Part shown: positions 16,212 to 31,147 of the stretch, one piece after another | Layout: each line of letters opens with the position of its first letter | How positions within the stretch are numbered: the stretch's first letter is position 1 | Assembly (NCBI GenBank): GCA_963754285.1 | Contig: CAVWFN010000006.1 | Location: 62,001-126,000, forward strand | DNA length: 64,000 nt | Reading direction: 5' to 3' | Source of the DNA: RYN-133 sp963754285 | Lineage (GTDB): Bacteria; Actinomycetota; Actinomycetes; Mycobacteriales; Jatrophihabitantaceae | The notes under the pieces: generated by a model | What the model was told of the DNA's origin: nothing | The model's database searches: none | What the model saw: the letters and a program-made list of their open reading frames with translations, nothing else | Position numbers and translations under genes: made by a program

Positions 16212-16787
16212 ATGGATGTCGCCGAACTCGCTGCGATCCGTGCCGTTCTCGGACGCGCCTACGCCGACGATCCGCTCAGCGCATGGATCTTCACCGACGC
16301 GCAGACCCGCGTCGACGCCTGCGCGACCTGGTACGGGCTGTTCGCCGAGAGCTACGCGCGTGGTGCGCAGGTCACCTGGCTCGCCGACGAGCAGGCGCTG
16401 TGTCTGTGGCACACGCCGGACGACCCGGAGTTGGTGTGGCCGACCGTCCCGACCCTCGCCGGCGTGCTGACTGCGATCGTGGGCGCCGAGCACGCCGAGA
16501 AGGTCGGCAACGCGCTGCATCCGATTTCGGAGCTCACTCCGTCCGAGCCGCACGTGTACGTGAACTTCCTGGCCGTCGACCCGTCCCGGCAGGGACGCGG
16601 CTCCGGGCAGCACGCCATTGCACCTGTGCTCGAGTTCGCCCGGTCGGCGGGCCTCGGCGTGCGCCTCGAATCGACCAATCCGCGCAACCTGCCGTTCTAC
16701 GAGCGGCTGGGTTTCCAGCGGCGAGCCGAGCTGGCGTTGGGCGACGGCCCACTACTCGTGTCGCTGTGGCTGGACCCGGCCGAATGA
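16212..16787 (+). CDS. GNAT family N-acetyltransferase
   Basis: A 191-residue GNAT protein. Acetyl-CoA-binding motif A is visible as YVNFLAVDPSRQGRGSGQHAI, split here as FLAVDPSRQGRG. Motif B is seen as LESTNPRNLPFYERLGF. It should transfer an acetyl group to a small molecule or protein amine; the substrate is unknown. ATG at 16212 is chosen because the family fold begins there. It converges on another GNAT gene of similar architecture (16792-17394), with 4 bp between stops, so the two may be diverged paralogues in inverted orientation. Confidence 0.87.
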   Translation: MDVAELAAIRAVLGRAYADDPLSAWIFTDAQTRVDACATWYGLFAESYARGAQVTWLADEQALCLWHTPDDPELVWPTVPTLAGVLTAIVGAEHAEKVGNALHPISELTPSEPHVYVNFLAVDPSRQGRGSGQHAIAPVLEFARSAGLGVRLESTNPRNLPFYERLGFQRRAELALGDGPLLVSLWLDPAE

Positions 16788-16791
16788 CCGA

Positions 16792-17394
16792 TCAGAGCGG
16801 GTCGCGCCACATCGGATAGAGCGGCGGGCAACCGTCGGGCAGTTCGAGCACAGCGCGGTCGACGAAGCCGTGTCGCCGATACAGCTCGCGATTGCGTTCG
16901 TTCGTCGCCTCGAGGTACGCGGGCACCCCTTGCGCGTCGCACTCGGCGAGCTTCGCCCGCAACAGCGCGCTGCCCCGTCCGGTCCCCTGCGCCTTCGCCA
17001 GCGTCCCGATGTAGAGCAGATACCAGTGCGGCTGCGCCGGATGGTGCTCGATCATCCTGACCAGCACCTGCGTCGCCAACGGCAGTCGCCGTCCGAAGAC
17101 CCACATCGACGCCGGACCCTGCAGGAACGTGCGCAGCATCGGCTCGCGCCACTTGTCAGGTGGGTACCAGATCGCTGCCGCGCTGGCGTCAGCGGCAATC
17201 CACGCGCCGTCGCAATGACGACTGCGCGGCACCTCGAGCGCGAACATGGTGCGCAATCGAGCGTCGCGGTTGCGCACGCCCGGCGGGATCAGGTGACTCA
17301 CGACTGGATCCTCAGAGAACGCCTCTCCGAGCGCACGGGCCATCGCACGGCGATCGCCGCGCGTCGCCAGCCGTACCGTGCCGGAGCTGTTCAT
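16792..17394 (-). CDS. GNAT family N-acetyltransferase
   Basis: A 200-residue GNAT protein. Motif A reads LLYIGTLAKAQGTGRGSALL, and the C-terminal part has LEATNERNRELYRRHGF. The N-terminal half (RLATRGDRRAMARALGEAF) is the usual GNAT start. Substrate unknown. It shares the layout of the convergent 16212-16787 gene, including a Trp-rich middle section, which supports a common origin. ATG at 17394 is 95 bp from the divergent mycothiol-dependent enzyme gene. Confidence 0.86.
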   Translation of the reverse strand: MNSSGTVRLATRGDRRAMARALGEAFSEDPVVSHLIPPGVRNRDARLRTMFALEVPRSRHCDGAWIAADASAAAIWYPPDKWREPMLRTFLQGPASMWVFGRRLPLATQVLVRMIEHHPAQPHWYLLYIGTLAKAQGTGRGSALLRAKLAECDAQGVPAYLEATNERNRELYRRHGFVDRAVLELPDGCPPLYPMWRDPL

Positions 17395-17489
17395 GACGTC
17401 CTGAGCCTGACACGAGGCGGTGCTGTCGAACTGAGCGGGTCACGCTCGTCGTGGTTACAGACGCCCCACCAACAGAGGAGAATCGCGCC

Positions 17490-18113
17490 ATGGCAGACAG
17501 CATCTGGCCGGTCGTCCACGCAGAGCGCCAGGCGCTCATCGACGATCTGTCGGGGATCACCGACGAACAGTGGGCCACGCAGTCGCTGTGCACCGGCTGG
17601 ACGGTGCACGACGTACTCGCCCACCTTCTCGCCGCAGCGCGCCAGACCCCGCCGTCATTTCTCGTCAAGTTCGCCGGCGCCGGGTTCAACTTCGACCGCT
17701 TCGCAGCCAAGGACGTCGCCAAGCAGGGTGCCGGCGGCCCGGCCGCGACCCTGGCCGCATTTCGCGCCGCCAAGGACCGCACCAGCGCGCCGCCCGGGCC
17801 GAAGGACACCTGGTACGGCGAGGCGTTCGTCCACGGCGAGGACATCCGTCGTCCGTTAGGGATCACGCACTCGTACCCGCTGCCCGAGGTCGCGCGGACG
17901 ATCGCGTTCTACTCCAAGAGCAACGCGATCATCCACGGACGGGACCGGGTCGCAGGCCTCACGCTCACCGCGACCGACACCGACTTCGTCAGCGGCGACG
18001 GTCCGCTCGTCGAAGGTCCGGCGATCTCGTTGCTGCTTGCGGCGGCCGGTCGCAAGACCGCGCTCGACGACCTCAGCGGGCCGGGTGTCGAGCAATTGCG
18101 CACGCGCGCGTAA
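17490..18113 (+). CDS. Mycothiol-dependent maleylpyruvate isomerase-like protein (DinB fold)
   Basis: A 207-residue member of the actinobacterial DinB-fold group that includes mycothiol-dependent maleylpyruvate isomerase (TIGR03083 type). Metal-site helices show GWTVHDVLAHLL and YGEAFVHGEDIRRPLG. A mycothiol-dependent transferase or isomerase role is inferred from the family; the substrate is unknown. ATG at 17490 is chosen because AGAGGAG lies 9 nt upstream; a GTG at 17451 would add 13 residues. It converges on a second DinB gene with a 1 bp gap. Confidence 0.85.
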   Translation: MADSIWPVVHAERQALIDDLSGITDEQWATQSLCTGWTVHDVLAHLLAAARQTPPSFLVKFAGAGFNFDRFAAKDVAKQGAGGPAATLAAFRAAKDRTSAPPGPKDTWYGEAFVHGEDIRRPLGITHSYPLPEVARTIAFYSKSNAIIHGRDRVAGLTLTATDTDFVSGDGPLVEGPAISLLLAAAGRKTALDDLSGPGVEQLRTRA

Positions 18114-18114
18114 C

Positions 18115-18699
18115 TCAGTCGCCGTTCGCCTCGCGTGCGGCCTGCTCGACCCGCTCGCAGTACGCCGACCACCACGCCTTGTCGCCCGGTGCCATGTTGT
18201 CGTTGGTCGGGCGCAGCCCGACAGCGCCGTCGATGAGCTCGCGGACGATGTCGGCCTGGCCTGCGTGGCGGGAGGTCTCGTCGACCATGTGCACGAGGAT
18301 GCGGTGCAGCGTCACCTCGCGATGCTCGGCCGACCACCACGGCACCTGCCCGGGCGCGTCGAGGTCAAGGGTCTCGATGGTCTCGTCGGCATGCGCCCAT
18401 GCGCGGTCCCACAGCGTGAGGATGTCCTGTCGCGACTCGTCGGCGGGAACCCACATGTCCGCGTTGGGTTCGGCGTCGTCGGCGAACCACGGAATCGGGA
18501 TGCCGGACGGGCGGGCGAACGTGTCGCCGAAGTAGCCGTCAGCGACCGACGCGACGTGCTTCACGAGCCCGAGCAGGTTCGTGCCGGTCGGTGTCATCGG
18601 CCGCCGAACGTCGTACTCGGACAGCCCGTCGAGCTTCCAGATCATCGCTTCGCGGACGTTCTTCAGGTAGCGGTGCAGGTCGGCCTTGGGGTCGCTCAT
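18115..18699 (-). CDS. DinB family protein (DUF664)
   Basis: A 194-residue DinB-like helical bundle, the third DinB-fold protein in the first 19 kb. Possible metal ligands are in LVKHVASVADGYF, TLHRILVHMVDE and RHAGQADIVRELIDG. It is clearly homologous to the gene at 163-684, sharing the RHxGxADFIRE-like end. Enzymatic role unknown; thiol-transferase activity is a family-level guess. Confidence 0.86.
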   Translation of the reverse strand: MSDPKADLHRYLKNVREAMIWKLDGLSEYDVRRPMTPTGTNLLGLVKHVASVADGYFGDTFARPSGIPIPWFADDAEPNADMWVPADESRQDILTLWDRAWAHADETIETLDLDAPGQVPWWSAEHREVTLHRILVHMVDETSRHAGQADIVRELIDGAVGLRPTNDNMAPGDKAWWSAYCERVEQAAREANGD

Positions 18700-18745
18700 A
18701 GCCCGAACCTAACGCCGGCCACCGACAGCGACGCAACGGTTTACG

Positions 18746-19378
18746 TCAGCCCCGCAGCACGCGAGACATCTCGTCGGCAACCGCGTGTGCGCCGTCGTCG
18801 GCCTCGGCGCGCAGGCCGGTGATCACGCCGTCCTGATCGGCTTCGGAGCGGTTCTGGCTCAGCTTGGCCTTGCCCTCGGCCCGCTCGACGACCATGTCGA
18901 TCCCGACGATCGCGCGCAGTTGACCCTCGACGTATTTGTCGGGTGCGTCAGACACCGCCCACGGGTGTGCGCGCGCATGCTCGTGATTGGTCGTCAGCTC
19001 AGTGACCGCTTCACGTACCCAAACGGGATCGTCATGGACGGTGACCCGTCCGGTCAGGTGCACGGTGGAGTAGTTCCAGGTCGGCACGACCTTGCCGTGC
19101 TCGCGCTTGCTCGCGTACCAGGACGGCGAGATGTAGGCATCCGCGCCGGTGCACACCAGCAACGCGGGCGAGTCAGGGGCGATGGCGCGCCAGTGCTCGT
19201 TCGCGCGCGCCATGTGCGCGATCACCCGGTCGCCGTGCCACAGCACGGGCAACAACGTCGCCGACGGGTACCCGTCCGCGCCTACGGTGATCAGCTGCGC
19301 CGTGCTCACGGCGGCGACGAGGCGTCGCAGCTCGTCCTCGGCGGTCATCGCGTTGAAATGCGGGACGTACATCGTCAT
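18746..19378 (-). CDS. PaiB-type FMN-binding protein
   Basis: A 210-residue protein of the PaiB/FMN-binding split-barrel family (Bacillus PaiB was first described as a negative regulator of sporulation and protease genes). It begins MTMYVPHFN and has SATLLPVLW, AHMARANEHW, SPSWYASK and VPTWNYSTVHLTG, the conserved family blocks. The role is probably FMN-dependent; DNA binding is not established. ATG at 19378 overlaps the stop of the upstream YcaQ-like gene (ATGA), so the two are translationally coupled. ATG at 19372 is the alternative. Confidence 0.9.
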   Translation of the reverse strand: MTMYVPHFNAMTAEDELRRLVAAVSTAQLITVGADGYPSATLLPVLWHGDRVIAHMARANEHWRAIAPDSPALLVCTGADAYISPSWYASKREHGKVVPTWNYSTVHLTGRVTVHDDPVWVREAVTELTTNHEHARAHPWAVSDAPDKYVEGQLRAIVGIDMVVERAEGKAKLSQNRSEADQDGVITGLRAEADDGAHAVADEMSRVLRG

Positions 19379-20472
19379 CGCCTCAGGTCGAGGTCGAGCC
19401 AGGCAGCGAGATCGGCGATCTCGCGATCGACCTTGGCGGCCATCGTCTTCGTGAACGGGACGTCCTCATGAACAGCGTGCACGTGGAACACGCGTGCCTT
19501 ACGGTCGGCCGTCGCGTCGAGTTTTCCGACGAGGCGGTCGCCATAGAGGACCGGCAGCGCGAAGTAGCCCCACTTGCGCTCGGCGGCGGGCTTGTACATC
19601 TCGAGTTGGTAGTCGAACTCGAAGATCTCGCTCGTGCGCTTCCGGTCGTGCAGCAACCGGTCGAACGGTGACAGCAACGCAGCACGGCCGCGGAAGGGCT
19701 GGCCGAGATAGGACGGGTCGACGCGCCACTCGCCCTTCACGCCCTCTATGACGGCCGGCTCGCCCGTCTCGCCGACGTCGAGCGGCTCGACCGGGCACTC
19801 CGGACCGCGCACGCGCGCGATGCCGAGGGCGTGCAGCCGGAGCTCGTTGCGCACCCGCACCGCCTCCTCGACCGGTACCGGCGTCTCGTCCGGGTACACG
19901 CGCTCGGCGAGATCCCACAGCCGCTCGCGGCCGAAGCGCCCGGCGACCGCAACCTCGCCACGTCCGACCATGATCTCGAGCAATTGGGTGACGTTCTTGT
20001 TGTTCGTCCACCCGGTCGACCGCCACGGCTGCACACAGGTATCGGGAAGTTCCCGCGATTGGAGCGGGCCGTCCGCCTTCAGCCGCTTCAAGATGTCGCG
20101 GCGGCACGCGTCATTGGCGGCGACCCACTTCGCCGTGCCGGTCTGCCACCGGTGCAGATTCTCGCCACGTCGCGTCTGATCCATCCGTGCGCGGTAGAGC
20201 GCGAGGTGCTCGCTCGGACGTAGGAACGCGCGGAGTTCGATGAGCTCGCGCGCCTCGAGCGCCTTGACGAGGTCTGCTGGTTGGAACGTCGAGCCGAGCC
20301 GGCTCCACGCGACGAGATCGGCGTTCGGCGCGATGGCGGCGGTGGGGTCGAGCTGCAGCAGCGTCAGCTGCCGGACGGTGTCGAGCAACCGAGCCGGACG
20401 GGCGCTGTCGAGCAACTGCGCCCGCACCGCGATCCGGCGGGCGTCGGTACGCGAGAGTTCGTGGACGACCAC
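19375..20472 (-). CDS. YcaQ/AlkX-like winged-helix DNA glycosylase family protein (HTH_42)
   Basis: A 365-residue member of the HTH_42 family, whose E. coli YcaQ and Streptomyces AlkZ members unhook interstrand DNA crosslinks. It has the family motif QLDPTAAIAPNADLV; in studied members a QxQ or QxD motif is catalytic, so QLD points to a YcaQ-like active site. Winged-helix segments and the C-terminal WGYFALPVLYGDRLVGKLD block follow. It may protect from genotoxic alkylation; direct activity is inferred. It is coupled to paiB by a 4-bp overlap. Confidence 0.86.
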   Translation of the reverse strand: MVVHELSRTDARRIAVRAQLLDSARPARLLDTVRQLTLLQLDPTAAIAPNADLVAWSRLGSTFQPADLVKALEARELIELRAFLRPSEHLALYRARMDQTRRGENLHRWQTGTAKWVAANDACRRDILKRLKADGPLQSRELPDTCVQPWRSTGWTNNKNVTQLLEIMVGRGEVAVAGRFGRERLWDLAERVYPDETPVPVEEAVRVRNELRLHALGIARVRGPECPVEPLDVGETGEPAVIEGVKGEWRVDPSYLGQPFRGRAALLSPFDRLLHDRKRTSEIFEFDYQLEMYKPAAERKWGYFALPVLYGDRLVGKLDATADRKARVFHVHAVHEDVPFTKTMAAKVDREIADLAAWLDLDLRR

Positions 20473-20570
20473 CTCGTCAGGCTAATCGACGCCTGCACGC
20501 CGGTTGTGACCCATTGCACGCCTGGCGACGATCCCGGATATCTGCGCGTGACGTCGGGGAGGCTTGATCA

Positions 20571-20762
20571 ATGCCAGACACACTCCTGCACAAAGAACCC
20601 GCCGAACTCGCCCGCGATGCCGGCGCTGCCGTGGCGACAGCAGGGGCGCGCGTCAAGGACGGCATCACGAACAACCGCACCGAGATGCTCATCCTGCTCG
20701 GCACGATCGGGTTCGTTGTGGCGATGACGCTGCTCGGCTTCGCTCTGCTCAGCGTCGGCTGA
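20571..20762 (+). CDS. Small single-pass membrane protein
   Basis: A 63-residue protein with a polar, Ala-rich first half and one transmembrane helix near residues 39-60. A GGGGAGG stretch lies about 8-14 nt before the ATG. No family was recognised. It stands alone between a minus-strand gene and the carboxylase gene, about 120 bp upstream of the latter. Confidence 0.6.
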   Translation: MPDTLLHKEPAELARDAGAAVATAGARVKDGITNNRTEMLILLGTIGFVVAMTLLGFALLSVG

Positions 20763-20881
20763 GCGGACGGGAGGCGCACGCTGGGAACAGGCCCGCGCGT
20801 ACGCGCCCGATGCGGGACACGGCGAACTCGTTGCCGGGGGTAACTCGCTAGTAATAGCCCGGACAGGGCAGGCTCAGAGGC

Positions 20882-26383
<5,502 letters not shown>

Positions 26384-26416
26384 CTTCAAGGCTGCCGAAT
26401 TGGGTAGCCAGCTCCT

Positions 26417-26860
26417 ATGACAACAGTGGAACGCTCCTTCACCGTGCAATTGGCGCCCGACCAGGTCGTCGAATACCTCAAGGACTTCGCGAACGCCGAG
26501 CAATGGGATCCCGGCACCGAAAGCTGCGAGCAACTGGACGCCGGGCCTGTGGCCGTCGGCACCTCGTGGCACAACACGTCCAAGATCGCCGGCGTGACGA
26601 CCGAACTGACGTACACGCTCGTCGAGCTCACTGCCGATCGCATCACCTTCCGCGGAGTGAACGATTCGGCGACCTCGACGGACACGATCACGGTGCGCCC
26701 GGACGGTTCCGGCAGCGAGATCACCTATCACGCCGAGATCGAGATCTCGGGCCTGATCGGCAAGCTCGCCGCACCGGCCACCAAGCTGCTGTTCGAGAAG
26801 CTCGGCCATGACACCGAGCGTCAGATGACCGAAGTGCTGAACAGCCGCGCCGCTCAATGA
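26417..26860 (+). CDS. SRPBCC (START/Bet v1-like) ligand-binding protein
   Basis: A 147-residue SRPBCC protein, probably binding a hydrophobic ligand in a helix-grip cavity. Family features are VERSFTVQLAPDQVVEYLKDF at the N-terminus (helix after the first strand), ITYHAEIEISG, and a long C-terminal amphipathic helix. No catalytic residues can be assigned. It starts 33 bp after the carboxylase stop and has no Shine-Dalgarno; GGGTAGCCAG ends 5 nt before ATG and recurs before the LLM gene. Its stop codon is inside a strong hairpin shared with the convergent catalase gene. Confidence 0.82.
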   Translation: MTTVERSFTVQLAPDQVVEYLKDFANAEQWDPGTESCEQLDAGPVAVGTSWHNTSKIAGVTTELTYTLVELTADRITFRGVNDSATSTDTITVRPDGSGSEITYHAEIEISGLIGKLAAPATKLLFEKLGHDTERQMTEVLNSRAAQ

Positions 26861-26872
26861 GCGGCGCGGCTG
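26842..26872. terminator. Bidirectional hairpin terminator overlapping the SRPBCC stop codon
   Basis: A perfect 13-15 bp GC-rich stem (arm CAGCCGCGCCGCTC and its complement) with a minimal loop spans the end of the SRPBCC gene and lies 24 bp from the stop of the convergent catalase gene. There is no T-run on either side, as is common for actinobacterial terminators. The hairpin lets one structure serve both genes. Confidence 0.75.
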
Positions 26873-26896
26873 CGCAATCGTTCTGAATGTGCCGAC

Positions 26897-28420
26897 TCAG
26901 GCCTTGTGCTGCATCGACTCCCGTGCCGGGTTGCCCTGGTCAGCAGCCTTCGGATCCTTCTCGTCGCTCTTGGCGCGAACACCTGATTCGATGCGGTCGC
27001 CGAGATCCTTGTCGACGTTGCGCCAGTACTCGAATGCGCGTGTCAACACCGGTTCGCTGACGCCGTTCAACAGGTGCCCGACGATGTTGTCGACCAATCG
27101 ACCGCGTTGTTCGTCGTCGAGCACCTCGCGGACCATCGTGCCGGCCTGACCCCAGTCGTCGTCCTCGTCGTGCGAGACGTACGCCGACCGCACCATTTCA
27201 CCGTCGGCGTACCAGTGCCCGCCGTCGTCGGTCAGTTCCGGCTGAGCAGCGGGTCCGCCGTACGAGTTCGGCGCATACACGGGATCGGACACATTCTTGA
27301 TCCGCATGGCGCCGTCCTTCGAGTAGCTGTGCACCTCGACGTGCGCCGAATTCACCGGGATCTGCTTGTAGTTGACCCCCAGCCGCGCGCGGTGGGCGTC
27401 GGAGTACGAGAACCCACGGGCGAGCAGCATGCGGTCGGGCGACAGGCCCGTCCCCGCCACGATGTTGTTCGGCTCGAAGGCCGCCTGCTCCATCTCGGTG
27501 TGGTAGTCGGTCACGTTGCGGTTCAGGGTCAGCTTCCCGACCTGCTGCAACGGATAGTCGCTGTGCGGCCACACCTTGGTCAGGTCGAACGGGTTGAACC
27601 GATACGTCTTGGCGTCCTCGAACGGCATGATCTGCACGTACAACGTCCACGACGGGAACTCGCCGGCTTCGATGTGGTCGTACAGGTCGCGCTGGTGGTA
27701 GTCGGTGTCGGCCGAGGCCATCTGATCGGCCTCGTCCTGGGTGAAGCATTCGATCCCCTGGTCGGTCTTGAAGTGGTACTTCACCCAGAACCGCTCGCCG
27801 GACGCGTTGATCCACATGTAGGTGTGGCTGCCGTACCCGTTCATGTGTCGCCACGTGCGCGGAATCCCGCGGTCACCCATCAGCCAGGTCACCTGGTGCG
27901 CCGACTCCGGCGACAGCGTCCAGAAGTCCCACTGCATGTCGTGGTCGCGCAGGTTGTTGTCGGCGCGCCGCTTCTGTGAACGGATGAAGTGCTGGAACTT
28001 CATCGGGTCCTTGATGAAGAAGACCGGGGTGTTGTTACCGACCAGGTCGAAGTTGCCCTCACGGGTGTAGAACTTCAGCGCGAACCCGCGCGGGTCACGC
28101 CACGTGTCGGGGCTGCCGCGCTCACCGGCGACGGTCGAGAACCGGGCGAGGACGTCGGTCTGCTCGCCCGGCGAGAACACCGCCGCGCGGGTGTACGCGC
28201 TGACGTCGTCGGTCACCTCGAAGGTGCCGAACGCGCCGCCGCCCTTGGCGTGCGGCTGCCGCTCCGGGATGCGCTCGCGGTTGAAGTTCGCCATCTGCTC
28301 GATCAGGTAATGATCTTGAAGCAGGATGGGCCCGCCCGGCCCCACTGTGAGCGAATGCTCGTCGCTGGCGACCGGAACGCCGCCGTCTGTCGTTGTCGGA
28401 TTGGCTTGCTGATCTGTCAC
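26897..28420 (-). CDS. Monofunctional heme catalase
   Basis: A 507-residue small-subunit catalase that splits hydrogen peroxide in the cytoplasm. The distal histidine is His57 in RIPERQPHAKGGG; the usual residues before it are V-V, here Q-P. The distal asparagine is in LVGNNTPVFFI and the heme tyrosine in RGFSYSDAHRARLG. GTG at 28420 is chosen because GGGGGA lies about 6 nt upstream; in-frame ATGs farther up (28438 and beyond) lack such a site. It is transcribed toward the SRPBCC gene and away from a membrane protein gene at 28698. Confidence 0.93.
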   Translation of the reverse strand: MTDQQANPTTTDGGVPVASDEHSLTVGPGGPILLQDHYLIEQMANFNRERIPERQPHAKGGGAFGTFEVTDDVSAYTRAAVFSPGEQTDVLARFSTVAGERGSPDTWRDPRGFALKFYTREGNFDLVGNNTPVFFIKDPMKFQHFIRSQKRRADNNLRDHDMQWDFWTLSPESAHQVTWLMGDRGIPRTWRHMNGYGSHTYMWINASGERFWVKYHFKTDQGIECFTQDEADQMASADTDYHQRDLYDHIEAGEFPSWTLYVQIMPFEDAKTYRFNPFDLTKVWPHSDYPLQQVGKLTLNRNVTDYHTEMEQAAFEPNNIVAGTGLSPDRMLLARGFSYSDAHRARLGVNYKQIPVNSAHVEVHSYSKDGAMRIKNVSDPVYAPNSYGGPAAQPELTDDGGHWYADGEMVRSAYVSHDEDDDWGQAGTMVREVLDDEQRGRLVDNIVGHLLNGVSEPVLTRAFEYWRNVDKDLGDRIESGVRAKSDEKDPKAADQGNPARESMQHKA

Positions 28421-28697
28421 TACGGTCCCCCACTGCATCGAGAGGCGAAATTCGTTCATAACGCCTGTAGGTTGCATACCCCGCTCGGGAGGTCTCAAAC
28501 GCACAGTCAGATGGTTCAGCACACGCGCTAAGGAATCGGACGGCCCTGCCGATCGGGAGGGACAAGGGTGTGCCGGCCGTAACAGTCACCCCGATCGCTG
28601 CGGTCCGGTACACCCGTTCCTGCGCGGTCCTTGCGATCGTCTTACCGATCGGCGCCGAACCCGGCGACCGTCGCGATCGGCAATTAGCGTCGGCGCC

Positions 28698-30026
28698 ATG
28701 GTGCGTGCGTCTGCGTGGGTGCGCACCTGGCCCGGACGTGGGCTGCTCGCCGTCACCGCCCTCGTGCTCGCCGGCCTGCTCGTCCCGGCGATCTTCCAAT
28801 GGCATGTGCACGCCAACGCGTTCGCACCGCTCACGGCACGGTGGCGCCCGCGCTTCGGGCCGGGCACCGTGCCATCGGTCGCGATCGCCGCCGCTGCCTG
28901 GCGCTGGGGTCCGACGTTGTCTCGCCGGTTGGCCTGGCGCCCGCTCCTTCTCGCCGCCTTCGCAGCGGCATTCGCCTGGCTCACAGCCCTTGCTCTCGTC
29001 GACGGACGGGCTGGTCTGGCAGCGACCATCGAAACACCGGGCGAGTATCTGGTGACGGCGCGGCACGTGCAGGGCATCGCCGCGCTGCTGCACCACTTCG
29101 TCGCGCACATCGGACCGAACTCGCCCCACTCGTGGCCGACCCATGTTGCGGGACATCCACCAGGCGCGCTGCTGTTCTTCGTGCTGCTCGTGCGGCTGCA
29201 TCTCGGAGGTGCGCTGGCCGCCGCACTGGCCGTGACGGTCGTCGCGGCGACGACGCCGATCGCCGTGGCGCTCACCCTGCGCCGGCTGGGGGCCGAGCGT
29301 GTCGTGCGACGAGCCTTGCCGTTCCTCGTGTTCGGGCCGGCGGCGATCTGGTCTGCGGTGTCGGCCGACGCGGTGTTCACCGCCGTCGCAGCGTGGGGGC
29401 TGTGCGCGTTAGCCGAGTCGGCCCAGGGCGGTCGGCGGGTCGGGTGGGCCGTGCCCGGCGGGCTGTTGCTCGGCTTGTGTGCGTACCTGTCGTACGGGTT
29501 GGCGCTGGTCGCGCTGTTGGCGGTCGCGGTGCTCGTCGCAGCGCGGACGTGGCGCCCACTCCCCTTCGCAATCGTGGGCGTGGCCGCAGTTGTCGCGGCA
29601 TTCACGGCGAGCGGCTTCGAGTGGTGGCAGGCCCTACCGGCCCTCAAGGCGCGCTACGAGGCGGGAATCGCCTCGACCCGTCCGGCGAGCTACTGGTTAT
29701 GGGGTGACCTCGCCGCGCTGGCGATCAGCGCGGGACTCGCCCTGGGTCCGTCGCTCGGTGCGGCGGCGGCGCGGGTGCGTGGGCTCGCGAGCAGCCGGCT
29801 CGAATCACGTCCGGTCACGGTGCTCGTCCTCGCGGCCGCAGCGTGCATTGCGGCGGCCGACGCATCGCTGCTGAGCAAGGCCGAGGTGGAGCGCATCTGG
29901 CTGCCGTTCGTGCCGTGGCTGCTGCTGGGCGTCGCGCTGCTGCCGACGCGGTGGCGGCGGCGCCTGTTCGCCGCGCAACTGGTTTCGGCATTGCTCGTCC
30001 AGACGCTGCTCTACACCCGCTGGTGA
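28698..30026 (+). CDS. Polytopic membrane protein, GT-C glycosyltransferase-like
   Basis: A 442-residue integral membrane protein with about ten hydrophobic helices. The loop PTHVAGHPPGALLFF after the second or third helix is typical of polytopic lipid-linked GT-C-like proteins in actinobacteria, where an outer-face Asp/His loop is catalytic. It likely transfers a sugar from a polyprenyl-phosphate donor, but no acceptor or sugar can be named. It ends 2 bp from the convergent epimerase stop and begins the glycan-related region. Confidence 0.7.
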   Translation: MVRASAWVRTWPGRGLLAVTALVLAGLLVPAIFQWHVHANAFAPLTARWRPRFGPGTVPSVAIAAAAWRWGPTLSRRLAWRPLLLAAFAAAFAWLTALALVDGRAGLAATIETPGEYLVTARHVQGIAALLHHFVAHIGPNSPHSWPTHVAGHPPGALLFFVLLVRLHLGGALAAALAVTVVAATTPIAVALTLRRLGAERVVRRALPFLVFGPAAIWSAVSADAVFTAVAAWGLCALAESAQGGRRVGWAVPGGLLLGLCAYLSYGLALVALLAVAVLVAARTWRPLPFAIVGVAAVVAAFTASGFEWWQALPALKARYEAGIASTRPASYWLWGDLAALAISAGLALGPSLGAAAARVRGLASSRLESRPVTVLVLAAAACIAAADASLLSKAEVERIWLPFVPWLLLGVALLPTRWRRRLFAAQLVSALLVQTLLYTRW

Positions 30027-30027
30027 G

Positions 30028-31032
30028 TCAGCTGCTGGTCGCGACGAGGTCGGCGAGCCCGTCGAGAAACTCGACCCGGGGTCGCCAGGCGAAGCGCTCG
30101 CGCAGCAGCGTCGAGTCGGCGGTGATGTGCCGCACGTCCCCGAGGCGGAACTGGCCGGTGACGACGGGAGGCGGGCCACCGGTGACAGTCGCGAGGGCGC
30201 GCGCCAGTTCGCCGACCGTGCGTGGAGTACCCGACCCGACGTTGACGGCAATGACCCCTGCATCGTGCTGTTCGAGTGCTGCCGCGGTCGCGCTCGCGAC
30301 GTCGCGGACATGCACGAAGTCGCGGCGCTGCCCGCCGTCCTCGAACACCCGCGGTGCCCGACCGTTGCGCAGCTCGGACCGGAAGATCGCCGCAACGCCT
30401 GCGTAGGGCGTGTCCTGCGGCATCCCGGGCCCGTAGACGTTGTGGAACCGAAGCGCACTCACGCTGCCACCGGTCGCGCGCGCCCACGACCCGGCGAACT
30501 GCTCCTGGGCGACCTTGCTGGCCGCGTAGCCGTTGCGGGGGTCGAGCGGAGCGCTCTCGGTCACGACGTCGGGCGCGAGCGCCTCCCGACACGTCGGGCA
30601 CGGCGCCTCGAACCGCCCGCGCTCGAGATCGGCCGCGGTTCGTGGTCCGGGCGTGACGCGACCGTGCTCGTCGCATCGCCCGACGCCTTCGCCGTAAACG
30701 ACCATCGAGCTGGCAAGGACGAGGCGCCGCACCCCCGCGAGCGCCATCTCGGCGAGGACGACTGCGGTTCCGGACACGTTGACATCGGCGTAGTCGGGCA
30801 GGTCGCTGACGCCGACGCCCAGGCCGACCTTCGCGGCCAGGTGGCACACCGCGTCGACTCCACGAAGCGCGCGCTGCACCGCGTCGGCATCGCGCACATC
30901 GCCGATCACCGTCTCGACGTCCAGCGGGGACCGGTGCAGGTCGAGCGCGTGCACGTCGTGGCCCGCCGCGACCAGTTGCCGGCACACCTCGGAACCGATG
31001 AAACCGCCACCGCCGGTGACCAATACGCGCAC
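30028..31032 (-). CDS. NAD-dependent sugar epimerase/dehydratase (extended SDR)
   Basis: A 334-residue extended SDR. The N-terminus RVLVTGGGGFIGSE is the NAD-binding fold; the catalytic site is SSMVVYGEG with YAASK (Tyr-x3-Lys). It has a small CPTC insertion shared by one branch of the family. It should epimerise or oxidise a nucleotide sugar. GTG at 31032 sits almost on top of a GGAGG, so the actual start could instead be the TTG four codons in (31023), with normal spacing. It is divergent from the GT2-led operon 115 bp away. Confidence 0.85.
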   Translation of the reverse strand: MRVLVTGGGGFIGSEVCRQLVAAGHDVHALDLHRSPLDVETVIGDVRDADAVQRALRGVDAVCHLAAKVGLGVGVSDLPDYADVNVSGTAVVLAEMALAGVRRLVLASSMVVYGEGVGRCDEHGRVTPGPRTAADLERGRFEAPCPTCREALAPDVVTESAPLDPRNGYAASKVAQEQFAGSWARATGGSVSALRFHNVYGPGMPQDTPYAGVAAIFRSELRNGRAPRVFEDGGQRRDFVHVRDVASATAAALEQHDAGVIAVNVGSGTPRTVGELARALATVTGGPPPVVTGQFRLGDVRHITADSTLLRERFAWRPRVEFLDGLADLVATSS

Positions 31033-31147
31033 CCCTCCACGATCACACGCAGCACGGACGTTTCTCGACAAGCGAGGGCTTACGAAACAATGACCGCCTC
31101 GGCGAATCCGCGCTTGCGGCGCTCGATCGCAACTAGCGTCCGGAACC